Shown: positions 1 to 5,914 of the stretch, in pieces
How the letters are laid out: every line of letters starts with the position of its first letter
How positions within the stretch are numbered: the stretch's first letter is position 1
Origin: a bacterium
GTDB lineage: Bacteria > Pseudomonadota > Alphaproteobacteria > Caulobacterales > Hyphomonadaceae
Length of the DNA stretch: 5,915 nt
Direction of reading: 5' to 3'
NCBI GenBank assembly: GCA_030824255.1
Contig: JAVBYB010000474.1
Location: forward strand, 1 to 5,915
Made by a program: the position numbers and the translations under genes
Notes under the pieces: generated by a model
Told to the model about the DNA's origin: nothing
Databases searched by the model: none
Seen by the model: the letters and a program-made list of their open reading frames with translations, nothing else

Positions 1-1
1 C

Positions 2-1183
2 CCATCTCCTTCGGGGCTCAGCTTCTCCACCTCCGGCAACGGCCAGTTCGATTCCTGGCGCAGCGAATTCGCCGTACAGGCGTCCGCCAAGGGCCGGCGG
101 GTCGAAACCATCCGCTCGGTCCTCGACGGCATCGTTCCGGTCGAGGCGACGGTCCAGGCCCAGTCCTTCGACAACCAGGCCGAGTTCGTGAAACCGATCT
201 GGGACTACTCCCGCACTGCCGTCTCCCCCACCCGCATCAGCAACGGCCTCGCCAGGCTCAACGACAACAAGGCGACGTTCGATGCACTCGAGGCCAGCTA
301 CGCTACTCCGCGCGAGATCGTCGCCGCCATCTGGGGCATGGAGACCAGCTATGGCGGCTTCATCGGCACGGACGACGCCCCGCGCGTTCTCGCCAGCCAG
401 GCCGCCATCGGCCGCCGCAAGGATTTCAACGAGGGCGAACTCCTCGCCATCATGAAGCTGATCGAGGACGGCGCCGCCACGCGCGACCAGTTCCGCAAGG
501 CCTCCTTCGCCGGCGCGCTCGGCCAGACGCAGTTCATGCCGACCAGCATCCTCGCCTACGGCCGCGACTTCGACGGCGATGGCAGGAAAGACCTCTGGAC
601 GAATTCGGGCGACGCTCTCGCCTCCGCAGCCAACTACCTCACCGGTTATGGCTGGAAAAAAGACCAGCCCTGGGCTGTCGAGGCGGTCATCCCCGCGACC
701 TTCGACTATGGCCTCGGCGATGGACGCAAGATGACGGTCGCTGCGTGGAAAGCCGTCGGCATCACGCCCGTGATCCCCGAACACCTGCAGCCCGCCGACA
801 CGCTCAACGCAGAACTCTTCCTGCCCGCAGGCTCCTACGGTCCCGCCTTCCTGCTGTTCGACAATTTCAACATCATCAAGCGCTACAACAACGCCGACAG
901 CTATGCGCTCGCCGTCGGCCTTCTGGCAGACCGGCTCGCGGGCACGCCGGAACTCACGCGCCCCTGGCCCACCGACATCCAGATGCTGACCCAGACGCAG
1001 GCGAGAGACCTGCAGGCGAAGCTCAATCAACTTGGCTTCAACGCCGGTACGGTCGACGGAATCATCGGCCGCGGCACGCGCGCAGCCCTCCAGCGCTTCC
1101 AGAAAGCCAACAGCCTCGTCGCCGATGGTTTCCCCACCACAGACATGCTCACGAAAGTCATCGCCGCCGCCGGCGGCAACTGA
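2..1183 (+). CDS. Lytic murein transglycosylase, MltB/SLT_2 type with C-terminal peptidoglycan-binding domain (5' partial)
   Basis: Cleaves the MurNAc-GlcNAc bond of peptidoglycan in the periplasm, leaving 1,6-anhydro-MurNAc ends (family knowledge). The frame is open from base 2 to the TGA at 1181-1183, giving 393 visible residues; start and signal peptide lie outside the window. A GTG at 188 is internal: codons upstream of it encode typical MltB N-terminal sequence (FDSWRSEF near residues 16-23; AEFVKPIWDY spans the GTG). The likely catalytic Glu is in IWGMETSYGG, codon 341-343, visible residue 114. The second family motif, GALGQTQFMPTS, is at about 171-182. DFDGDGRKDLW, at about 189-199, matches the Ca2+-binding EF-hand-like loop of MltB enzymes. 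YNNADSYALAVG, at about 295-306, closes the catalytic domain. Residues about 331-387 form a PG_binding_1 domain (LNQLGFNAGTVDGIIGRGTR). All key residues look intact. The small membrane-protein gene follows 74 bp downstream on the same strand. Confidence 0.93.
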   Translation, partial: PSPSGLSFSTSGNGQFDSWRSEFAVQASAKGRRVETIRSVLDGIVPVEATVQAQSFDNQAEFVKPIWDYSRTAVSPTRISNGLARLNDNKATFDALEASYATPREIVAAIWGMETSYGGFIGTDDAPRVLASQAAIGRRKDFNEGELLAIMKLIEDGAATRDQFRKASFAGALGQTQFMPTSILAYGRDFDGDGRKDLWTNSGDALASAANYLTGYGWKKDQPWAVEAVIPATFDYGLGDGRKMTVAAWKAVGITPVIPEHLQPADTLNAELFLPAGSYGPAFLLFDNFNIIKRYNNADSYALAVGLLADRLAGTPELTRPWPTDIQMLTQTQARDLQAKLNQLGFNAGTVDGIIGRGTRAALQRFQKANSLVADGFPTTDMLTKVIAAAGGN

Positions 1184-1206
1184 CACCCGCCTGACGACAG
1201 CAGGAA

Positions 1207-1238
1207 CCCGTCCTTCCGGGATGCGTTGGGACAACGCA
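1207..1238 (+). other. Two adjacent small stem-loops in the transglycosylase/small-protein gap
   Basis: The first is CCCG (1207-1210) pairing with CGGG (1217-1220) across a six-base loop. The second is TGCGTTG (1222-1228) pairing perfectly with CAACGCA (1232-1238) across a GGA loop. The second ends nine bases before the GGGAG ribosome-binding sequence of the next gene. No T-run follows, so an intrinsic terminator is unlikely. RNA processing, mRNA protection or translational control are possibilities only. The rest of the 1184-1257 gap shows no convincing promoter. Confidence 0.4.
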
Positions 1239-1246
1239 ACAATCAC

Positions 1247-1251
1247 GGGAG
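1247..1251 (+). promoter_or_regulatory. Ribosome-binding site of the small membrane-protein gene
   Basis: GGGAG lies six bases before the ATG at 1258, a good Shine-Dalgarno match and spacing. It supports the 75-residue reading over the overlapping longer frame at 1226, which has no such site and encodes compositionally odd sequence. Confidence 0.7.
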
Positions 1252-1257
1252 ATCATC

Positions 1258-1485
1258 ATGGCTGTGCAGGAAAACCGCTCCGGCGGCGGTAATGGATTTC
1301 TCTATTTCGCCGTTGGCGCCCTGGTCGTGGCCGTGGCCGTGCTCGGCTACATGTTCTACCAGAGCCAGCAGCAGACACCCGCCGAATCCGCGATCGAAAG
1401 CATGGCCGACAGCGTCGGCGAAGCAGCTGACAGCGTGGGCGACGCCGCCCGCGACGCAACCAACAACGCACCAACGCCGAACTAG
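1258..1485 (+). CDS. Small single-pass membrane protein of unknown function
   Basis: I do not recognise a named family. The 75-residue protein has a short Gly-rich polar N-terminus (residues 1-13), one clear transmembrane helix at about 14-34 (FLYFAVGALVVAVAVLGYMF), a QSQQQ stretch, then an acidic Ala/Ser-rich tail. In the tail, ADSVGEA (50-56) is followed directly by ADSVGDA (57-63), a tandem seven-residue repeat that could form an amphipathic helix or short coiled coil. It ends in a polar Asn/Pro/Thr tail. The hydrophobic segment has no cleavage motif or lipobox, so it reads as an anchor. The only positive charge before it is R7 and the tail is acidic, suggesting N-in, tail in the periplasm. 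It has its own ribosome-binding site, lies 74 bp after the transglycosylase gene, and is followed by a terminator hairpin, so it is the last gene of its transcript. An envelope role beside a wall hydrolase is a guess from context. The gene is well supported; its role is not. Confidence 0.8.
   Translation: MAVQENRSGGGNGFLYFAVGALVVAVAVLGYMFYQSQQQTPAESAIESMADSVGEAADSVGDAARDATNNAPTPN
1405..1446 (+). repeat. Tandem 21-base imperfect direct repeat inside the small membrane-protein gene
   Basis: Two adjacent in-frame 21-base units, 1405-1425 and 1426-1446, encode ADSVGEA and ADSVGDA. They differ at only a few positions, mainly third codon bases, as expected from an in-frame duplication followed by drift under protein-level selection. 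Confidence 0.6.
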
Positions 1486-1505
1486 CCTTAACCGCGACAC
1501 ACGGC

Positions 1506-1535
1506 GAAGCCGCGCCAGCCCTCTGGCGCGGCTTC
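1506..1535. terminator. Convergent (bidirectional) stem-loop terminator
   Basis: GAAGCCGCGCCAG (1506-1518) pairs perfectly with CTGGCGCGGCTTC (1523-1535) across a four-base CCCT loop: a 13-bp GC-rich stem. It lies between the stop of the plus-strand small protein (1485) and the stop of the minus-strand VIT protein (1550), 20 and 14 bases away respectively, as expected for a shared terminator. There is no long T-run on either side, so termination may be imperfect or Rho-assisted. Confidence 0.75.
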
Positions 1536-1549
1536 ACTCTATCGGGCGT

Positions 1550-4498
1550 CTACTTGATCGAGATCTGGCCCAGCTCCGCCCGCTCGCGCTCCGCGGCCGG
1601 CATCTCGATATCCATCAGCTCCTCGCTCTGGTCGGGTCGCCCGAAATTCCGGATCAACCTCACCGTCAGCGATGACGGGCCATTCGGGTTCGCCGGGTCC
1701 GACGCGAAGGTGTTCGCGCGGATGTCGTACGTCCCCGTCACCGCGCGCCGGATCACATACTCCTCCGGCCCATATCCGTTCGTGATGTCGCCCGACAGCT
1801 TGCCGCCCCACGGCGACAGCGGTGAGGAATAGCCGACGTCATAACCCTTGGGCTCTTCCACCCACAGGTCGAGGTCCGTGCGCGGCGTATTCCACTCCAC
1901 CACCACGCGCAGGTCAGAATCGAGCAGCGCCACGAGCCTTGGATCGAGCGCATCCGACGATCCACCCAGCCGCTTCAGCCGCGCCAGCGCCGCATTGGCT
2001 TCCATCAGGGCCACGCCCTCCATGCCGCGCGCCGGCTGCTCGTAGACATCCGTCGCCGCCTGCGTCAGCAGCTCCACCGCCCGCGCCGTATCGCTCTTCG
2101 CTACCGCCGCCGTCACGCCCGGCGCCTTCGCCCGCTCCAGCAGCGCCAGCGCCAGCGAGCGCTTCGGCTGCGGCCGCTTGTCCTCGCGCTCCATCAGCCG
2201 CTCCAGCAGCCAGATCGCGCGATCATGCGCGCCATAGCGCAGCAGCTTGCCCGCCACGATCGCCAGCGTCTGGTTGTCCCGCGTCGGCAGGTCGAGCGCC
2301 GATTCCACCGCGCGACGCGCCTCGTCCGTGCGCCCCTTGCGCCAGTGCCACTCGGCCACATCGAACCAGAACAGCGGTATCGCGCCGTGCGTCTTCATCT
2401 CCTGGTCGATTGCCCGCTCCCAGCCAGCGCCGGCTGCATCGAACTTCTTGAGGTAAGGCCTGTCCGCCTTCCACTCGGCAACGGTGATGCTGCCCTCGCG
2501 GCTCGGTGCGCCGCCGTCCTTGGCGGCGCCAGTCCCGCCGGCGTCTTCCGACGAAATCGCCGACACCGCGACCGCCGCATCCTGCGCAGACTCGGCGCGC
2601 CTGGCGCCCGTCACCACCACCACATCGCGCTCCCCCGACGGCGCGCGCATTTCCGCTGCGGGCGCACTCGGCGGTGGCGGCGGCGCGGACATTGCCATCG
2701 CCGGCGAAGCCGTCGGACGCGGCTTCGGCGCCACGTCCACGCCGTCGAACTTCTTCTCCCACCACACCTTCTGCTGCTCCCACAGCCCGACCACTTCGGT
2801 CAGCCGGCGCTCCTGCCTGTCGCGCTCGGCGCGATCAGCTCGGTCGCGCATGTCGCCATAGGCAATGCGCAATTCCTTTGGATACGTCGCCGGCGGTTCG
2901 ATGTCGGACTCCACATAATCGCCCGGCGATTCCAGCACGATGAAGGATGCCTGCGGCGTCGCCACATTGTAGCGCCGCGCCATCGCCGCCAGATCGTCCG
3001 GCTTCGTCTCCGCCTCGATCACGCCCAGCCTGTGCCGCGCCCACAGCGCGCCCGGCCCCGAAAACCGTGCTTCGTCTGCCTGCGCCACATCGAACCGGCG
3101 CGCCTGCGCCTCGCCCTCGACGCGCACCTGCACCACGCCATCATCCGGAACAGGCCCGACAATCTTGAAAGCCCGCCGGTCAGCGGCCAATGACACAAAC
3201 TCCACCGGCGCGCCCTTTCCGTCCGTGACGGAGACAATTCCCGCGTCCGGCTTGTCGAGCAGCTTGAACACGTCTGTCGCATTCCTGTTCGTCAGCACAT
3301 GCACGGCGCCGCCCGTACGCTGGGCCACATCGCCCAGCCAGGCGAGATCGCGCTCCGCTCCGCTGGTCACGGCGGTCACCGAACAATCCGGCAGGAAGCC
3401 GTTGCGATCGTCGATGCTCACCCGCCCGTCGGAGAACATCAGGCAGTCTGCGCCCGCTACGGTCGCGAGATCCTTCAGCGTCGCATAGCTGGTCGCGCCG
3501 CGATAACTCACATTGCCCAGCGTTTCGGAGATGCGATCGGCCATCACCTCGCGCGTTTCCGTCTTGCCGCTGTCAAAGAAGGTGATCATGGCGCGCCGCA
3601 GGCCCCGTTTCGTGACGAGGTCTTCGGCCAGTTGCGCCTCTTCCTTCAGCTCGTCGTCGATGCGCGAAACAGAACGATCCCACAGGATGTGCAACGGCTT
3701 GTTGCGTGTCATGGCGCCGCGCGGCAGCGAGCCCTGGATGTCGAAGAACGAACCCGCCCCCGGATGGCGGCTGACCAGAACGGCGGGACGCTGCAGCGCC
3801 ACGATGCGCAGGTCGCCCTTCAGACGGATATCCCGCACATCGTTATGGTCGATGGCCTTCAGGCCTTGCGGCACAGACATGATCTTCGCTTCGCCCGTCA
3901 CGTCGAGCGTCATCCGCCCCACCGGATTGGCGATGGTCAGCGGCAGCGTGTAGCCGTCCGTTGGCGAGAATGTGCTCACCATCTTGAGGCGGATGGTGCG
4001 CTGCCCCCTGGCAAGGATGGGATAGATGCGTGTCTCGAACCGGTCGCTGTGGTTGACCTCGGCAAGACCCGGATCAATGCGGCGATTGACGCGCGACTGG
4101 TAGGCTTCGGCCGCGTTGTAGCGCGTCTCCAGCACGCCATCGATCATCACGCCGTTCACATCGAGCGCGTATCCGGTCACCACCGCGCCCGCCGCCATGT
4201 CCAGCACAAAGCGCCCTTCCAGAATGTCCGTGCCCGGATTGGTGAAGGTCGCCGTCACGATGGTCTCGGCAATGTCGCCGCGTACGTTCACGTCAATGTC
4301 GAGCACGGAGATGCCAAGTTCGCGCCGGTCCTTCTCGTCATTGACGCCCTGACGGAACGCGGTGAGCGAAGGCCCGCCGCGCGCCGCCTTCTGCGTCGCC
4401 GAAGCCTGGATGACCTGCGCTTCCGTTGACGGCATGCCGGAGGCGAGCACGGCGATGGCTGCCGCCGCCATCAGACCGGCCTTGAGCGTGATGTTCAT
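1550..4498 (-). CDS. Exported VIT and VWA domain protein with TPR-like region and C-terminal DUF2135 domain
   Basis: 982 residues. The ATG at 4498 is chosen over one 22 codons upstream because a strong AAGGGGGA site precedes it and a signal peptide begins there (K6, hydrophobic core about 8-20, probable cleavage after STEA at 27). Order: VIT domain about 60-200; VWA domain about 265-410 with a complete metal site (D274-R-S-V-S278, T336 in RGATSY, D357 in FSDG); beta-rich segment ending in the family's conserved LWARHRLG and ATPQASFIVLES stretches (about 486-524); charged helix 550-586; Pro/Ala-rich linker 590-670 containing a TonB-receptor-like stretch (625-650); TPR-like helices about 675-845 opening with WKADRPYL; DUF2135/YfaP-like domain about 860-960 (WNTPRTDLDLWVEEP, GPEEY, NFGRPDQ). 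VWA metal sites usually bind protein ligands and VIT domains mediate protein contacts, so a periplasmic or surface scaffold or adhesion role is likely; no enzyme activity is visible. The only cysteines are C352 and C372. Its substrate or partner is unknown. Confidence 0.92.
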   Translation of the reverse strand: MNITLKAGLMAAAAIAVLASGMPSTEAQVIQASATQKAARGGPSLTAFRQGVNDEKDRRELGISVLDIDVNVRGDIAETIVTATFTNPGTDILEGRFVLDMAAGAVVTGYALDVNGVMIDGVLETRYNAAEAYQSRVNRRIDPGLAEVNHSDRFETRIYPILARGQRTIRLKMVSTFSPTDGYTLPLTIANPVGRMTLDVTGEAKIMSVPQGLKAIDHNDVRDIRLKGDLRIVALQRPAVLVSRHPGAGSFFDIQGSLPRGAMTRNKPLHILWDRSVSRIDDELKEEAQLAEDLVTKRGLRRAMITFFDSGKTETREVMADRISETLGNVSYRGATSYATLKDLATVAGADCLMFSDGRVSIDDRNGFLPDCSVTAVTSGAERDLAWLGDVAQRTGGAVHVLTNRNATDVFKLLDKPDAGIVSVTDGKGAPVEFVSLAADRRAFKIVGPVPDDGVVQVRVEGEAQARRFDVAQADEARFSGPGALWARHRLGVIEAETKPDDLAAMARRYNVATPQASFIVLESPGDYVESDIEPPATYPKELRIAYGDMRDRADRAERDRQERRLTEVVGLWEQQKVWWEKKFDGVDVAPKPRPTASPAMAMSAPPPPPSAPAAEMRAPSGERDVVVVTGARRAESAQDAAVAVSAISSEDAGGTGAAKDGGAPSREGSITVAEWKADRPYLKKFDAAGAGWERAIDQEMKTHGAIPLFWFDVAEWHWRKGRTDEARRAVESALDLPTRDNQTLAIVAGKLLRYGAHDRAIWLLERLMEREDKRPQPKRSLALALLERAKAPGVTAAVAKSDTARAVELLTQAATDVYEQPARGMEGVALMEANAALARLKRLGGSSDALDPRLVALLDSDLRVVVEWNTPRTDLDLWVEEPKGYDVGYSSPLSPWGGKLSGDITNGYGPEEYVIRRAVTGTYDIRANTFASDPANPNGPSSLTVRLIRNFGRPDQSEELMDIEMPAAERERAELGQISIK
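2543..2626 (-). other. TonB-box/plug-like segment encoded in the linker of the VIT-VWA protein
   Basis: Residues 625-652 read DVVVVTGARRAESAQD followed by AAVAVSAISSED. TonB-dependent receptors of alphaproteobacteria commonly begin their plug with an IVVTG-x-R-R-x-E-x-x-Q-D-V-P-V-A-V-[ST]-A-[IF]-S pattern, which this matches closely. Proline-rich sequence precedes it and Gly/Ser-rich sequence follows, so it lies in a flexible exposed linker. No beta-barrel or remaining plug is present. The resemblance is seen directly; a TonB-binding role is inference. Confidence 0.5.
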
Positions 4499-4502
4499 GG
4501 GA

Positions 4503-4510
4503 TCCCCCTT
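4503..4510 (-). promoter_or_regulatory. Ribosome-binding site that fixes the start of the VIT-VWA gene
   Basis: Read on the minus strand, AAGGGGGA lies four bases before the ATG at 4498, with the last G of the run five bases from it. The longer possible start at 4564 has no comparable site and would put a basic, non-hydrophobic stretch before the signal peptide, so 4498 is preferred. Confidence 0.75.
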
Positions 4511-4585
4511 GGAACCTGTGTGCCGTGAGGCTTGGCTCCGAGCGGGGCGCATTCGCGACCACATTCAGGCGAACCAGCGGCATTC

Positions 4586-4613
4586 AGATTACATTTGTAC
4601 GCCAGACACGCAA
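4586..4613 (-). promoter_or_regulatory. Candidate promoter of the VIT-VWA gene with overlapping TACA-NN-TGTA palindrome
   Basis: On the minus strand, TTGCGT (4608-4613) and TAATCT (4586-4591) are separated by 16 bases. This is a modest match to sigma70-type -35/-10 elements, about 90 bases upstream of the ATG. Between and overlapping them is TACAAATGTA (4590-4599), a TACA-NN-TGTA inverted repeat. That core is the binding pattern known for CopY/BlaI-type repressors and resembles half-sites of some TetR-family operators. The position would suit a repressor. The match is short and no regulator gene is in the window. Confidence 0.35.
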
Positions 4614-4630
4614 TCTTGCGCCTGCGAAGG

Positions 4631-4661
4631 AAAACCGCCTGACGGCGCCTAGTGAGGCGCC
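4631..4661 (-). terminator. Possible terminator hairpin overlapping the stop codon of the MFS gene
   Basis: AGGCGCC (4655-4661) pairs with GGCGCCT (4644-4650) across a four-base loop, so the minus-strand transcript folds over the last codons and TAG stop (4649-4651) of the transporter. A second, competing four-pair stem (4636-4639 with 4644-4647) is followed one base later by four Ts (4634-4631 on the minus strand). Together they suggest a weak intrinsic terminator separating the MFS gene from the VIT-VWA gene. Confidence 0.4.
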
Positions 4662-5914
4662 TTGTCCTTCACGACATCTTCCATCGTCGCCGGCCGGCTC
4701 GCATCCCCCGCCTTGGCGGTGAAGAAGGCGTAGATCGCCAGCACGACCACGAGGCCCGTGCAGAAAATGAACGGCGCTTCCGGGGAAACGTTCTCGTACA
4801 TCCACAATCCGAACAAAGGCGAGATCACGAACCCCATCCCGTTCGCCGCCGTGATCAGCCCGGCCACATCGCCCTGCTGCTCGTGCGTCGCCGCCAGCGA
4901 GGCGCCCGCCGAGAAGCCCGGCCGCGAGAAGCCCTGCCCGAACCCGAACAGGATCTGCGAGAAGGCGAAAAGCGCGAAATCCTGCGCCCACACCATGAAC
5001 ACCGACGACAGCGCCAGCATGATCGCGCCATAAACCATCAGCGCCCGCACCGAGAGCTTCATGCGCGGGATCAGCACCAGCTGCGAGATCAGCGTCGCCA
5101 TCGCGCCCATCGTCATCGCAGGGCCGGTGAACTGCGCGGAGGCTGCTCCTGGCGCATTCATCCGGTCCATGATCGCGTAGGGAAATGTCTGGGTCAGCAC
5201 GCCCGTGATCAGCGACAGCCCCACGGCATACAGGAGGAACGGGAAGATCGCCGGATGCCGCCACAGGCCCTTCGCGCCCGACTTCGCAACGCCGCCGTCA
5301 GTCTGTGGCGGCCGGTTCTCGGGCAGTTTGGTGAACACCAGAAATGCAATCACCCCGGCCAGGATGGTGATTACGATCACCGGCGCCAGTAGGCCCACGG
5401 TTGGCGACAGCATCGCCCCGCCCGCGATCAGCGCCGCCGCCGCCGCCGGTCCCGCAATCTGGCCCAGCGTGAAGCCGGAGGTCAGCGTCGATATCTCGTC
5501 CATACGTTCCGCGCGGCTGGTGCGGTCAGCCACATAGGCCTGCGCAGCCGGATTGGTCGCCGAGCCGAATATCCCGAACAGTGACCGCGCCGTCAGCAAC
5601 AGGATGAAGACGAGGATCCAGTTCGTGATCCACCCCATCAGCGCCATCAGGGAGACAAGCGCGAAGAAGAACATCGAGGCGGCAAAGCCCAGCATGCCGA
5701 TCGCCGCCACGCGGCGCCGCCCCCAGGCGTTGGACTTCGCGCCCCAGTAAGGCGCCGTCACAACCCAGATTGCCGCCGACAGGGAAAAGATCGCCCCCGC
5801 CGTCCAGTCAGGCAGGCCAAGCTCGCGCGTCAGCGGCGGCAGCACCGCCGAGGTCAGCATCGTGTTCCCCGCCCCGACCGCAAGCAGGCAGAAGAACAGG
5901 AGAAGGAACGCCCC
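4649..5914 (-). CDS. Major facilitator superfamily transporter, drug:H+ antiporter type (5' partial)
   Basis: An inner-membrane secondary transporter, probably exporting small molecules in exchange for protons. The frame stays open to the right edge. The ATG at 5860 is internal: the 18 codons before it encode AFLLLFFCLLAVGAGNT-like sequence, clearly the first transmembrane helix running into MLTSAVLPPL. About 421 residues are visible, close to the usual length of 12-helix members, so only a few N-terminal codons are missing. Motif A after helix 2 reads GAKSNAWGRRR, with Asn where Asp is usual (codon 5729-5731). Antiporter motif C is seen as LGQIAGPAAAAAL in helix 5. The second-half equivalent of motif A is QLVLIPRMKLSVR, and RPGFSAGASLA is typical of a TetA-like subgroup. 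The central loop (about PENRPPQTDGG onward) is short and polar. The substrate cannot be told from sequence. The VIT-VWA gene follows 150 bp downstream on the same strand, but hairpins and a likely promoter lie between them. Confidence 0.9.
   Translation of the reverse strand, partial: GAFLLLFFCLLAVGAGNTMLTSAVLPPLTRELGLPDWTAGAIFSLSAAIWVVTAPYWGAKSNAWGRRRVAAIGMLGFAASMFFFALVSLMALMGWITNWILVFILLLTARSLFGIFGSATNPAAQAYVADRTSRAERMDEISTLTSGFTLGQIAGPAAAAALIAGGAMLSPTVGLLAPVIVITILAGVIAFLVFTKLPENRPPQTDGGVAKSGAKGLWRHPAIFPFLLYAVGLSLITGVLTQTFPYAIMDRMNAPGAASAQFTGPAMTMGAMATLISQLVLIPRMKLSVRALMVYGAIMLALSSVFMVWAQDFALFAFSQILFGFGQGFSRPGFSAGASLAATHEQQGDVAGLITAANGMGFVISPLFGLWMYENVSPEAPFIFCTGLVVVLAIYAFFTAKAGDASRPATMEDVVKDKAPH

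Noticed and set aside
1226..1675. 149-codon plus-strand frame overlapping the small membrane-protein gene
   Set aside because: It lacks a ribosome-binding site, runs through the terminator hairpin into the convergent gene, and has no protein-like pattern.
2606..2626. Idea that the TonB-receptor-like stretch marks a fused or broken TonB-dependent receptor gene
   Set aside because: The frame is continuous into intact TPR-like and DUF2135 regions, and there is no plug remainder or barrel sequence, so it is not a receptor remnant with a frameshift.
2225..3193. 322-codon open frame on the plus strand, antisense to the VIT-VWA gene
   Set aside because: Very Arg/His-rich with no domain; it mirrors the linker and mid-region of the real gene.
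3299..4429. 376-codon open frame on the plus strand, antisense to the VIT-VWA gene
   Set aside because: Arg/His/Ala-rich translation with no recognisable motif or ribosome-binding site; it is the usual GC-bias shadow of a well-supported gene on the other strand.
4499..4564. 22-codon N-terminal extension of the VIT-VWA protein
   Set aside because: It would place a basic polar stretch before a normal signal peptide, and the strong ribosome-binding site sits before the internal ATG at 4498.
4562..4587. Two direct copies of CATTCAG, 19 bases apart, upstream of the VIT-VWA gene
   Set aside because: Seven-base matches are short enough to be chance, and I know no regulator with this pattern.
4652..5392. 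246-codon open frame on the plus strand, antisense to the MFS gene
   Set aside because: Composition (Arg, His, Gln) is typical of an antisense shadow; the minus-strand frame gives clear transmembrane helices and MFS motifs.
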